This document shows, piece after piece, positions 17,484 to 25,683 of a stretch of 64,000 nt of DNA (position 1 is the stretch's first letter; every line of letters starts with the position of its first letter). Source of the stretch: Microcella sp. Its GTDB lineage: Bacteria; Actinomycetota; Actinomycetes; Actinomycetales; Microbacteriaceae. The notes beneath the pieces are model-generated. The model made no database searches. It had not been told where the DNA came from and saw only the letters and a program-made list of their open reading frames with translations. The translations under genes were made by a program, and so were the position numbers. The stretch covers positions 2,700,383 through 2,764,382 of the forward strand of contig NZ_CP075524.1 in assembly GCF_025808395.1 (NCBI RefSeq), written 5' to 3'.

Positions 17484-18046
17484 CGGCGACCAGCACCGCA
17501 GTGCGACCACGGTGGCACGAACCCCACGACGGTGTCAGAGCTGCTCGTCGCCGAGAACCAGCCGTCGTCATACTTCACGCGCATACCCTCGATGCCGGAA
17601 TACTGCGTGAAGTCGCGAGCGTGCAGTTGCACGATGAGCTCAGCTGAACCGCCGCCCGCAATACGCACGCCGTCGATCTCAGTGCGAGCGTTCCAGAGTG
17701 GTCGTTGCTCGGGAGTGAGCTTGCCTCCAGGGGCGACCCCGAAGGTGCGGTACACCGAGTCGGTGACCACGATCGAGATGTCGCTTACCGTCGAGTTGAC
17801 GAGCGTTAGTGGCCGTGCTTCGCGCAGAATCACGTCGTGGGCGGCGGTGTTGACGAGTGTGACGCTGACATATGCGAGGTAGCCCTCGGTCGACGTCTCG
17901 GGCACCGTGCGTGTGGAAAAGCAGAGGTCGACGAGGTCGCCGTGCACGTTCACGGCGGGTGCGCCGGTGCACCCGCTGAGAGCGACTGCTGCAGCCGCTG
18001 CGACGAGCCCCCCGGCGAAGACTCTAGTGATCCTCACGAGGGCCAA
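17480..18046 (-). CDS. Putative lipoprotein (third of three; first in the operon)
   Basis: 188 residues. The signal peptide ends AAVALSGC (Cys at residue 26). The mature domain reads like an immunoglobulin-type or other beta sandwich (LAYVSVTLVNTAAHDVILRE) and ends GMRVKYDDGWFSATSSSD then VVGFVPPWSHC, matching the tail of the gene at 16403-16963. The start lies just before metG on the other strand. The next gene downstream is coupled by ATGA. No characterised relative is recognised. Confidence 0.8.
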   Translation of the reverse strand: MALVRITRVFAGGLVAAAAAVALSGCTGAPAVNVHGDLVDLCFSTRTVPETSTEGYLAYVSVTLVNTAAHDVILREARPLTLVNSTVSDISIVVTDSVYRTFGVAPGGKLTPEQRPLWNARTEIDGVRIAGGGSAELIVQLHARDFTQYSGIEGMRVKYDDGWFSATSSSDTVVGFVPPWSHCGAGRR

Positions 18047-18091
18047 GAGTAGCGCGAAACACTATGAGCCACCCCCGTAGACTGGCCCATT

Positions 18092-19666
18092 ATGGCCGCT
18101 GGCGACTCCTTCTACATCGCGACCCCGATCTTCTACGTCAACGATGTACCGCACATCGGGCACGCCTACACAGAGGTGGCCGCCGACGTGCTCGCGCGCT
18201 GGCATCGGCAGTCGGGAGTCGACACCTGGTCGCTCACCGGCACCGACGAGCACGGGCAGAAGATTCTGCGCACCGCGGTGGCGAACGGCGTCACGCCGAA
18301 AGAGTGGACAGACAAGCTCGTCGCCGAGTCGTGGGTTCCACTGCTCAAGACCATCGACATCGCCAATGACGACTTCATTCGCACCACCGAAGAGCGCCAC
18401 GAGCGCGTCGTGCAGCAGTTCTTGCAGAAGCTCTACGATGACGACTTCATTTACTTCGGCGAGTACGAGGGCTACTACTGCGTCGGGTGCGAAGAGTACA
18501 AGCAGGCAGACGACCTCGTCGACGGCGCCGGCGAGTTCGAGGGTCAGCGAGTCTGCGCCATCCACGGCCGCCCCGTCGAAGTGCTACACGAAGCGAACTA
18601 CTTCTTTCGCCTCAGCGCTTTTCAAGACCGACTGCTCGCGCTCTACAAAGAGCAGCCCGACTTCGTGCAGCCCGACAGTCTGCGCAACGAGCTGACCTCG
18701 TTCGTCAGCCGCGGCCTCGACGACATCTCGATCTCTCGGCAGAGCCTCGACTGGGGGGTTCGGGTGCCGTGGGATGAGAAGCACGTCTTCTATGTGTGGT
18801 TCGACGCGCTGCTCAATTACATCAGCGCTATCGGCTGGGGCACCGACGATGCCAACTTCTCGCGACGCTGGCCCGCCGTACAGCTCGTCGGCAAAGACAT
18901 CGCGCGCTTTCACGCCGTCATCTGGCCCGCCATGCTCATGGCCGCCGGTCTGCAGCCGCCCGCACGTGTGTTCGGCCACGGCTGGCTGCTCGTCGGCGGC
19001 GAGAAGATGTCGAAGTCGAAGCTCACGGGCATCGCCCCGCACCAGATCACCGATGTGTTCGGCAGCGACGCCTTCCGCTACTACTTCATGAGTGCCATCA
19101 ACTTCGGGCAAGACGGCTCGTTCAGTTGGGAAGACCTCTCGGCTCGGTACCAGGCCGAGCTCGCCAACGGATTCGGCAACCTCGCGTCTCGCGTCGTCGC
19201 GATGATCGGCCGCTACTGCGAGGGAGTCGTTCCCGCCGAGGGCGCGCTCACCGACGCCGAGTCGCGCATCCACCAGGTGACGACGGATGCTGTGGCCGCC
19301 GCCCAGCGCGCCATCGAGACGTTCGCGATCCACGACGCCATCGCGGCAGTGTGGACGATCGTCGACGAACTCAACGGCTACCTCACCGAGCAAGAACCGT
19401 GGAAGGTCGCGAAAGACGAGGCCCAGGTCGAGCGCCTGCACACCATCCTCTACACCGCGGCCGAGGGCTTGCGGGCGCTCGCCGTGCTGCTCTCGCCGGT
19501 GATTCCGCAGTCGACGCAGAAGCTGTGGACCGCGCTCGGCGCCGACACCGCGCTGGGCGCGCTGCTCGAGCAGAGCATCCCGAACGCAGCGAACTGGGGT
19601 CAGCTGCCCGCCGGAACCCAGACGCAGCCGCTCGACGCGCTCTTCCCGCGCATCGAGCAGGAGTAG
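18092..19666 (+). CDS. metG: Methionyl-tRNA synthetase
   Basis: 524 residues, the size of the short MetG form without a C-terminal dimerisation domain. HIGH is at residues 21-24, a zinc-knuckle type segment CVGCEEYK follows, and KMSKS is at 305-309, with HGWLLVGGE before it. The anticodon-binding helical domain fills the C-terminal third. It charges initiator and elongator tRNA-Met. It heads the conserved metG-tatD-rsmA-ispE run. Confidence 0.95.
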   Translation: MAAGDSFYIATPIFYVNDVPHIGHAYTEVAADVLARWHRQSGVDTWSLTGTDEHGQKILRTAVANGVTPKEWTDKLVAESWVPLLKTIDIANDDFIRTTEERHERVVQQFLQKLYDDDFIYFGEYEGYYCVGCEEYKQADDLVDGAGEFEGQRVCAIHGRPVEVLHEANYFFRLSAFQDRLLALYKEQPDFVQPDSLRNELTSFVSRGLDDISISRQSLDWGVRVPWDEKHVFYVWFDALLNYISAIGWGTDDANFSRRWPAVQLVGKDIARFHAVIWPAMLMAAGLQPPARVFGHGWLLVGGEKMSKSKLTGIAPHQITDVFGSDAFRYYFMSAINFGQDGSFSWEDLSARYQAELANGFGNLASRVVAMIGRYCEGVVPAEGALTDAESRIHQVTTDAVAAAQRAIETFAIHDAIAAVWTIVDELNGYLTEQEPWKVAKDEAQVERLHTILYTAAEGLRALAVLLSPVIPQSTQKLWTALGADTALGALLEQSIPNAANWGQLPAGTQTQPLDALFPRIEQE

Positions 19667-19733
19667 GCCGCAAGAGTGTCAACCCCCGACCGCGCCCAGG
19701 TGAACGCGGTACGGTCGTAGGGGAGGCGATACC

Positions 19734-20741
19734 GTGAGCGACCAACTTGACCCGCACGTGCGTGCTCGCGCCGTGATGGAGGGTTCGACGCGCGACCTCA
19801 GCTATCCGCCGAGCCCTGAAGCGCTCGTGGTGCCCGTGTACGACAACCACACGCACCTCGAGATCGCCGACGGCGAAAACCCCATGCACTACCGCGAGCA
19901 CCTCGACCGCGCCTCGGCCGTGGGCGTGCGCGGCGTCGTGCAAGTGGGCACCGACGTGCTGACGAGCCGCTGGTCAGCCGCCGTCGCTGCGCGTGAGCCG
20001 CGCGTGCTCGCTGCAGTGGCGATTCATCCGAACGAGGCTCCCGCGCTCGCCGAATCAGGCGAATTGGATGCCGCTCTCGCGGTCATCGACGAACTCGCCG
20101 CGCAACCGAGAGTGGTCGCCATCGGTGAGACCGGCCTCGACTACTACCGCACCGAGCCCGGCAGCGGACGCGACGCGCAGCTCGCCGCCTTCGAAGCCCA
20201 TATCGAGATCGCGAAGCAGCACGGGCTGGCCTTGCAGATTCACGACCGCGATGCGCACGACGACCTCGTGGCGACGCTGCTGCGCGTGGGTGCGCCCGAG
20301 AAGGTCGTGTTCCACTGCTTCAGCGGTGACGTCGAACTGGCCACCGTGTGCGCCGAGCGCGGCTGGTACGCGAGCTTCGCCGGAACCGTCACGTTCAAGA
20401 ACGCCCGCAACCTGCGCGACGCCCTCGACGTGCTGCCGCGCGCGCTGCTGCTCGTCGAGACCGACGCGCCGTTCTTGACCCCGCACCCGTATCGTGGGCG
20501 GCCCAATGGCCCCTACCTGCTGCCGTTCACGGTGCGCGCGATCGCCGACCACTTGGGCACCGACGTGTCGATGCTGTCTGCGCAGCTCGCCTCCAATACC
20601 GAGCTCGTGTATGGCTCGTGGGATTCTGAGCCTGTCGTTGCTCCGGGCGACCCGTGGGCCGATCAGGAGGTTCCGGGCGACCCCGACGATCTCGGCGACC
20701 TCGGCGGCGATCTGCCCGAGAACTACCCGGGCGAGCGGTGA
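19734..20741 (+). CDS. tatD: TatD-family metal-dependent DNase
   Basis: 335 residues from the GTG at 19734, preceded by GGGGAGG (19720-19726). Metal-site motifs of the TatD barrel are present: YDNHTHLEI, AIGETGLDYYRT, LQIHDRDAHDD, VFHCFSGD and LVETDAPFLTPHPYRG. TatD proteins are Mg-dependent nucleases tied to DNA repair and quality control. An Asp/Gly/Pro-rich tail after residue 300 is lineage-specific. Position between metG and rsmA is the usual actinobacterial one. Confidence 0.93.
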   Translation: MSDQLDPHVRARAVMEGSTRDLSYPPSPEALVVPVYDNHTHLEIADGENPMHYREHLDRASAVGVRGVVQVGTDVLTSRWSAAVAAREPRVLAAVAIHPNEAPALAESGELDAALAVIDELAAQPRVVAIGETGLDYYRTEPGSGRDAQLAAFEAHIEIAKQHGLALQIHDRDAHDDLVATLLRVGAPEKVVFHCFSGDVELATVCAERGWYASFAGTVTFKNARNLRDALDVLPRALLLVETDAPFLTPHPYRGRPNGPYLLPFTVRAIADHLGTDVSMLSAQLASNTELVYGSWDSEPVVAPGDPWADQEVPGDPDDLGDLGGDLPENYPGER

Positions 20742-20760
20742 CCGTGCCCGCGGCACCGGC

Positions 20761-21603
20761 ATGAGCGCACTGCTCGGCCCGGCCGAGGTGCGCGACCTCG
20801 CCGAACTGCTCGGGGTGAGCCCCACCAAGAAGCTCGGTCAGAACTTCGTGCACGACGCCAACACGGTTCGGCGCATCGTGGCGACGGCGGCGCTCGAACC
20901 GGGTGAGCCCGTGCTCGAGGTCGGCCCCGGCCTCGGGTCGTTGACGCTCGGGCTGCTCGAGGCCGGGCATCCGGTGGTCGCCATCGAAGTGGATGCTCGC
21001 CTCGCCGCCCAGCTGCCCCGCACCGTCGCCGAGGTGCAGCCTGAGGCCGCGCTCGCGGTGGTCACCGCCGACGCCCTGCGGGTGGCCGAGGTGCCCGACG
21101 CGCCGGGGGGCGCGCGCCCGACCGCGCTCGTCGCCAATCTGCCCTACAACATCTCGGTGCCCGTGCTGCTGCACCTGCTCGCGCTCGAGCCCGGCATTCG
21201 GCGCGTGCTCGTCATGGTGCAGGCCGAGGTCGGCCACCGTCTGGCGGCCGCTCCCGGCTCGAAGGTCTACGGCGGCCCCTCGGTGAAGGCGGCCTGGTAC
21301 GGGCGCTGGAAGGTCGAGGGGGTCGTGAGCCGGCAGGTGTTCTGGCCGGTGCCGAACGTCGACAGTGTGCTCGTCGGCATGACCCGCGGCGAGCATCCCG
21401 GAACCGAGTCTGAGCGCGAGCGGGTGGGCGTGCTCGTCGACGCTGCTTTCGGGCAGCGCCGCAAGATGCTGCGGCAGGCGCTCAGCGAGGTGTTCGGTTC
21501 GTCGGCCGCGGCGAGCGCGGCGCTCGAGGCAGCGGGCCTCGACCCGACGGCTCGCGGTGAGCAGCTGGGCCTGCCCCAGTTTCTGGCCCTCGCGCGCGTC
21601 TAG
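20761..21603 (+). CDS. rsmA: 16S rRNA (adenine(1518)-N6/adenine(1519)-N6)-dimethyltransferase
   Basis: 280 residues from the ATG at 20761. The SAM-binding EVGPGLGSLTLGLLE and the catalytic NLPYNISVPVL (NxPY) are clear, with KKLGQNFVHDANTV at the N-terminus and the PNVDSVLVG segment in the C-terminal domain. KsgA/RsmA dimethylates two adenines in helix 45 of 16S rRNA. ispE usually follows in this lineage; here about 4 kb of other material intervenes. The stop overlaps the convergent rlmC stop. Confidence 0.94.
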   Translation: MSALLGPAEVRDLAELLGVSPTKKLGQNFVHDANTVRRIVATAALEPGEPVLEVGPGLGSLTLGLLEAGHPVVAIEVDARLAAQLPRTVAEVQPEAALAVVTADALRVAEVPDAPGGARPTALVANLPYNISVPVLLHLLALEPGIRRVLVMVQAEVGHRLAAAPGSKVYGGPSVKAAWYGRWKVEGVVSRQVFWPVPNVDSVLVGMTRGEHPGTESERERVGVLVDAAFGQRRKMLRQALSEVFGSSAAASAALEAAGLDPTARGEQLGLPQFLALARV

Positions 21604-22745
21604 GGTGCGCGGGTGAGCAGCGTGAGCACTTCGACGTGCTGCGACTGCGGAAACATGTCGACGACGCGAGCGCGCTCAATCCGGTATGAGGGCATCGCAG
21701 CGAGGTCGCGCGCGAGCGACTGAGGGTTGCAGCTCGAATACACGATGCTCTGCGGGCCGCGGCGCTCGAGCAGCTCGGTGAGCTCGACCGACAGGCCGCG
21801 CCGCGGAGGGTTGACGATGGCGAGCTCGGGCAGGGCATCCTGTGCCGCCGCCCACCTCGTGGCATCGCCCGCCACGAAGCGCACGCGCGAGCGGTCGGCC
21901 GCCGAAGGGTAGAGCGCATCACGGGCGAGTTCGGCGCTCTCGATCGCGTCGGCCGACACTTCGACTCCCGTCACCGTGCGCGCGGCACCCGCGACGTGCA
22001 GCGCGAAGCCGCCGACGCCGCAGTAGAGGTCGCACACCGACGTGGGAGCGACGTCATCGACCCAGGCCGCGGCCTGGCGGTAGAGCTCGCCGGCGACGGC
22101 GGTGTTGGTCTGCACGAACGATCGGGGCAGGGCGTGCAGGGTCACGTCGCCGACGCGCATGGCGAGACTGCGTTGCTCGGTGAGCACGTGCTCGATCTCT
22201 CCCTCGAGCACGGCCTTGTGCTCGGGCAGCAGGTTGACCGAGACGACGGCGATGCGGGGCAGCGCGTCGAGCAGCCTCGTCAGGGTGTCGCGCACGCGCG
22301 TCAGCCCGTGCTCGCTGCGCACGACGAAGCGCACCATGAGTGCGCCATCGGCGGCCTCGGTGACGATGAGGTGCTTGAGCTCTCCGCGGCGGGAGGGCAC
22401 GTCGTACGGTTCGAGGTCAGCCTGCGTGATGGCGGCGATGAGGGCGGGAAAGGCGGCCAGGATGCCCGGGGCGATGACGCCGCACCCGCGCAGATCGACG
22501 CCGCGCCCCTGGCCGTCGAGAATGCCGAGGGTCGGTGCCTGCATAGTGCCGCCGACGACCATCTTGGCCTTCGATCGAAAACCGCGCTCGCTGCTCGCCA
22601 CCGGAGGCGACCAGTGTGCCGAGTCACCGAACGGCGCGAGCAGCGCGCGCACGCTCACGTCTTTCTCGGCGAGCTGCTGCGCGTAGGCAACACCCATGAG
22701 GGTGCATGAGCGGCACAGCCCAGCATCGAAGTAGTCGCACTGCAT
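21600..22745 (-). CDS. rlmC: 23S rRNA (uracil(747)-C5)-methyltransferase
   Basis: 381 residues. The iron-sulfur cysteines C3, C11, C14 and C88 (CDYFDAGLCRSC and LRGCGV) match RlmC/RumB, which lacks the TRAM domain of RlmD. The SAM site DLYCGVGGFALHVAG and the catalytic SSCNPQSLARDL are present. It methylates C5 of a uridine in 23S rRNA. The orientation opposes the rsmA run, and it marks the left border of the accessory patch. Confidence 0.93.
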   Translation of the reverse strand: MQCDYFDAGLCRSCTLMGVAYAQQLAEKDVSVRALLAPFGDSAHWSPPVASSERGFRSKAKMVVGGTMQAPTLGILDGQGRGVDLRGCGVIAPGILAAFPALIAAITQADLEPYDVPSRRGELKHLIVTEAADGALMVRFVVRSEHGLTRVRDTLTRLLDALPRIAVVSVNLLPEHKAVLEGEIEHVLTEQRSLAMRVGDVTLHALPRSFVQTNTAVAGELYRQAAAWVDDVAPTSVCDLYCGVGGFALHVAGAARTVTGVEVSADAIESAELARDALYPSAADRSRVRFVAGDATRWAAAQDALPELAIVNPPRRGLSVELTELLERRGPQSIVYSSCNPQSLARDLAAMPSYRIERARVVDMFPQSQHVEVLTLLTRAP

Positions 22746-22936
22746 GGAATGCCAATGCTAGCGACGACGCACCCCCTTCCCCTCACCTGAACCGGTTCGC
22801 CTCACCATCTAATCCGAAGTATTTGATCAGATCTGTAGGCTCTGGCGTAGCACAACACTGCACAGCTGACGTCATTCGCTCCGGGGTTGACTGCGATGGA
22901 CTAATCAGTTCGCGCAAATTTGAACTCGAGGAGTGG

Positions 22937-23125
22937 ATGCTCACTGAAGTGACGGTAGGTAGTCGCCAAGTATCGATTCAGTGCGGAGTGGGGCTACTAG
23001 AAAATGACGAGCGGGATGCGGACGGCGTGCGGACTGTACGGCAACCTTCGCTCTTGAAGGTTTTCCTCGTTACTCGCCTCTTTGCTCCCTCAACCAACGG
23101 AGTCGAGCCTGAACAAATGGAGTGA
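22937..23125 (+). CDS. Possible small hypothetical protein or gene remnant
   Basis: 62 residues from an ATG at 22937 with GAGGAG 3 bp upstream. The frame is open farther upstream as well but with no good start. It overlaps the 3' end of the convergent gene at 23070 by 56 bp. The region 22746-23069 is visibly AT-richer than its surroundings and holds no other gene I can support. It may be a decayed fragment; low certainty. Confidence 0.25.
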   Translation: MLTEVTVGSRQVSIQCGVGLLENDERDADGVRTVRQPSLLKVFLVTRLFAPSTNGVEPEQME

Positions 23126-23600
23126 TGTCCTTAGTGCGCTGAAGCCGTAACTTCGCCAGGTCATAGCCCACTGCGCGGATCGCTACGTGCGTTGCGCCGA
23201 GTTGGGCACTGCCCCACCAACCGTTCGGGAAGTCCCAAATCTTCACGGGACTCGGACTTCCGTCTACATCGACGAGGGCAACTCGATCTGGACTTGCCAA
23301 TACGTCGTCGAGCTCAGTGCTATCGAGAATGTCCTCGAACGACCGCTTGAATGTAAGCATCGACTGTTCCGCGCCGGGCTCGGAAGCATCTTCTGTCTGA
23401 ACCAATATCTCGACGCCACTCGCGAAGCACTCAAGCTGTCGAGGGCCTCCATCGAATTGCCAGGAGCCAATCATTACCTGACCGGGCGCGTCGAGGATCT
23501 CGTACGACACTTGCCTGCGTGAAACCAAGAGGACGCGATGGTAGGCGTCGTCGACGGTGCGCCAAAACGCTTCTGGTTCGAGCTGCCCAGTTACTTCCAT
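23070..23600 (-). CDS. Hypothetical protein in accessory patch
   Basis: 176 residues, no family recognised. It has no signal peptide or membrane segment. Features are an acidic middle section, Trp-containing motifs (VKIWDFPNGWWGSAQLG) and a basic, Leu/Arg-rich C-terminal helix (FVQARLRWLREQRGE). Codon use is less GC-biased than the housekeeping genes. It lies 42 bp from the left end of the IS element. The start ATG at 23600 has only a weak ribosome-binding site. It may be a cytoplasmic accessory protein, possibly transferred. Confidence 0.6.
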   Translation of the reverse strand: MEVTGQLEPEAFWRTVDDAYHRVLLVSRRQVSYEILDAPGQVMIGSWQFDGGPRQLECFASGVEILVQTEDASEPGAEQSMLTFKRSFEDILDSTELDDVLASPDRVALVDVDGSPSPVKIWDFPNGWWGSAQLGATHVAIRAVGYDLAKLRLQRTKDITPFVQARLRWLREQRGE

Positions 23601-23641
23601 ACCCGCAGGGTTTCACAAACGTCGAGTGCCCTCAAGGCGCG

Positions 23642-23666
23642 GGGCGTGAGGAACGAATCGGTGACA
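23642..23666. repeat. IS left terminal inverted repeat
   Basis: 25 bp, gggcgtgaggaacgaatcgg and five more bases, an exact reverse complement of 24900-24924. Confidence 0.92.
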
Positions 23667-23710
23667 ACTGATCGTTAGTGCCGCAGGGCTCTGACGGGAA
23701 GGATGTCATC

Positions 23711-24016
23711 ATGCCCAGTCCCTATCCCAGAGAGTTCCGCGAGGACGTCGTCGCGGTCGCCCGACGCCGCGAAAGCGGCGTCACGCTCAAACAGATCGCC
23801 ACTGATTTCGGTATCAGCGAAGCGACGTTGCAGAACTGGTTGCGCCAAGCCGACATTGAAGAAGGCAACCGCCCCGGTCAAACGGCCGACGAGGCAAGCG
23901 AGATGCGAGAGTTGCGTCGCCGGAATCGTCTCCTCGAGCAGGAGAACGAGGTCCTGCGCAAGGCTGCGGCGTATCTGTCGCAGGCGAATCTGAAACTCGG
24001 TGGCTCCCCAAAATGA
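23711..24016 (+). CDS. IS3-family transposase OrfA
   Basis: 101 residues from the ATG at 23711, which has GGAAGGA 8 bp upstream; a GTG at 23678 is less likely. A helix-turn-helix (VTLKQIATDFGISEATLQNWL) is followed by a leucine-zipper-like coiled coil (MRELRRRNRLLEQENEVLRK). OrfA binds the terminal repeats and regulates transposition. Its stop overlaps the orfB start (ATGA), and a CCCAAAA slippery heptamer precedes the stop. Confidence 0.92.
   Translation: MPSPYPREFREDVVAVARRRESGVTLKQIATDFGISEATLQNWLRQADIEEGNRPGQTADEASEMRELRRRNRLLEQENEVLRKAAAYLSQANLKLGGSPK
24007..24013 (+). promoter_or_regulatory. Likely programmed -1 frameshift site in IS3 element
   Basis: In the orfA frame the sequence reads C CCA AAA directly before the TGA, fitting the X XXY YYZ rule. 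A -1 slip here would yield the OrfAB fusion transposase typical of IS3 elements. The ATGA overlap also allows reinitiation of OrfB. Confidence 0.55.
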
Positions 24017-24891
24017 TCTACCCGCTCGTTGCTGAGCTCGCCGAAGCGGGGATCCCTGTGACGGTGTCGTGCCGGGTCTTGAAGCTCGCCCGCCAGCCCT
24101 ACTACCGGTGGAGAAAGGATCCCGTCCGGGATGCGGACGTGGTGCGCGCGTATCGGATCAATGCGCTCCACGACGCCCACGCTGAAGACCCGACGTTCGG
24201 CTATCGATATCTCGCTGACGAGGCCCGTAGGGCGGGCTGGCGGATGAGCCGGCGGACGGCGTGGAAGTTGTGTTCCCAGGCCGGGATTCTCTCCTCGGCA
24301 CAGCGACGCAGGCGCGGCAAAGGCAAGAAGGTTGGCCCGCCGGTGTTCGACGATCACGTGCAGCGCGTGTTCCGTGCGGACGCTCCGAACCGCCTATGGC
24401 TGACCGACATCACCGAGCACCGCACGATGGCCGAGGGCAAGCTCTATTGCTGCGCGATCAAGGATGTGTTCTCGAACAAGATCGTCGGCTACTCCATCAG
24501 CGAGCGAATGACGGCGAAGCTTGCCGTCGACGCTCTGCGCAATGCCGTCGCCCGACGCGGGGACGTCGCGGGCTGCATTCTGCATGCCGATAGGGGCAGC
24601 CAGTTTCGCAGTCGAGCGATGGCCAGGGAGTTGCGCCGTCACGACATGGTCGGCTCGATGGGTCGCGTCGGTGCCGCCGGGGACAACGCAGCGATGGAGA
24701 GCTTCTGGTCGCTGCTGCAAACGAACGTCCTCAACCAGCAACGGTGGGCGACAAGGCAAGAGCTGCGCCTGGCGATCGTGGTCTGGATCGAGCGGAAGTA
24801 TCACCGGCAACGCGCCCAGGACACTCTCGGAGGGTTGACCCCGATCGAGTTCGAAGCGAAGCTAACCGAGTCGCGATCCTTCGCGGCCTAA
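24013..24891 (+). CDS. IS3-family transposase OrfB (DDE)
   Basis: 292 residues. HTH_21-type N-terminus (DPTFGYRYLADEARRAGWRM) and the rve integrase core with catalytic residues in LTDITEH (D), LHADRGSQF (D) and DNAAMESFWSLLQ (E). The tail YHRQRAQDTLGGLTPIEFE is typical. The full catalytic triad and intact frame suggest an active enzyme, made as the OrfAB fusion through frameshifting. Confidence 0.94.
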   Translation: MIYPLVAELAEAGIPVTVSCRVLKLARQPYYRWRKDPVRDADVVRAYRINALHDAHAEDPTFGYRYLADEARRAGWRMSRRTAWKLCSQAGILSSAQRRRRGKGKKVGPPVFDDHVQRVFRADAPNRLWLTDITEHRTMAEGKLYCCAIKDVFSNKIVGYSISERMTAKLAVDALRNAVARRGDVAGCILHADRGSQFRSRAMARELRRHDMVGSMGRVGAAGDNAAMESFWSLLQTNVLNQQRWATRQELRLAIVVWIERKYHRQRAQDTLGGLTPIEFEAKLTESRSFAA

Positions 24892-24899
24892 ACCGAACC

Positions 24900-24924
24900 T
24901 GTCACCGATTCGTTCCTCACGCCC
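24900..24924. repeat. IS right terminal inverted repeat
   Basis: 25 bp, perfect complement of the left end at 23642-23666. It ends 9 bp before the next start codon. Confidence 0.92.
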
Positions 24925-24933
24925 TGGTAAGTC

Positions 24934-25533
24934 ATGAAGATGCATAAGGCTGTGCTTGCCATTTTGGCCGCGCTCACCGTGGCTTTGTCGGCCGCGAGCC
25001 CCGCGACGGCGGGAATCGCGAATGACGAGCGAGCGCTCGTGACCGAGTCATTTGCGCCACCCCAAGCCTACGAGTTGATCGAGATGACGACAGCGCCGAT
25101 GGTGCCGGTTTGCGAGCTCCTTACAGAGGAAGCGACCGACTACATCATCGAGAATAATCTTGACCTGTGCGGGTACGGCCAGCCAGGTACTCACGGTGGA
25201 GCCACCCCGCTCGGGTACTCAAACGGTTTGTGCGGGAGTTCGGCACTTTTTCTGTACAACGGCAACTTTTCCGGTCAGGCGCGCATCAGCTATGGATTCA
25301 CGTCAACGGCAGGTGCAGTCGTTGTCCGTTCGCTCGTGGTCAACTGGGCTGGAGCGACTTCCAGTGGCTCGTACACTGACTTCAGCGCAATGAACGCCGT
25401 TGGCTACAACAACAACATCTATCGGACTACTGGAGTGGGAACTGCCGCCGCCGATCTCGGTGGCACGGTGCTCACGTCGTGGGGTCTATGGTGCACCATC
25501 GGCACACCGTGGGATCAACGGCATATTTCGTAG
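24934..25533 (+). CDS. Secreted protein of unknown function beside IS
   Basis: 199 residues with a Sec signal peptide (AVLAILAALTVALSAASPATAG, cleavage near residue 26). The mature part has scattered cysteines (PVCELL, DLCGYG, GLCGSS, LWCTIG) that could form two disulfides and a Gly/Ser/Thr/Asn-rich strand-forming C-terminal half. No family recognised. The ATG lies 9 bp from the right IS terminal repeat, so the native promoter is displaced and expression, if any, probably comes from the IS. A second in-frame ATG at 24940 is possible. Base composition is AT-richer than the neighbours. Confidence 0.65.
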   Translation: MKMHKAVLAILAALTVALSAASPATAGIANDERALVTESFAPPQAYELIEMTTAPMVPVCELLTEEATDYIIENNLDLCGYGQPGTHGGATPLGYSNGLCGSSALFLYNGNFSGQARISYGFTSTAGAVVVRSLVVNWAGATSSGSYTDFSAMNAVGYNNNIYRTTGVGTAAADLGGTVLTSWGLWCTIGTPWDQRHIS

Positions 25534-25683
25534 CCACTTGGTTTGGTTGTCGATGGGTCGTATCGCACGAACGGCACAGCCCGGCATCGATACAGTTGCC
25601 CTGCATGGTGGGCGCGGGCCAGAATTGGGCGGCCAGGAGTGGCCATCGTTCTGACCTCCAGCGTGCTCACATAGGCTGGTGCC

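Larger units (their letters stand above)
23642..24924 (+). mobile_element. IS3-family insertion sequence, complete
   Basis: Perfect 25-bp terminal inverted repeats at 23642-23666 and 24900-24924 enclose an orfA/orfB pair, total 1283 bp. The conserved IS3-type end may begin at the inner TGAGGAACG. Both frames are intact and the DDE residues are present, so the element could be active. I see no clear 3- or 4-bp target duplication at the flanks, which may mean that the ends rearranged after insertion. It lies inside the AT-richer patch between rlmC and ispE. Confidence 0.92.
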
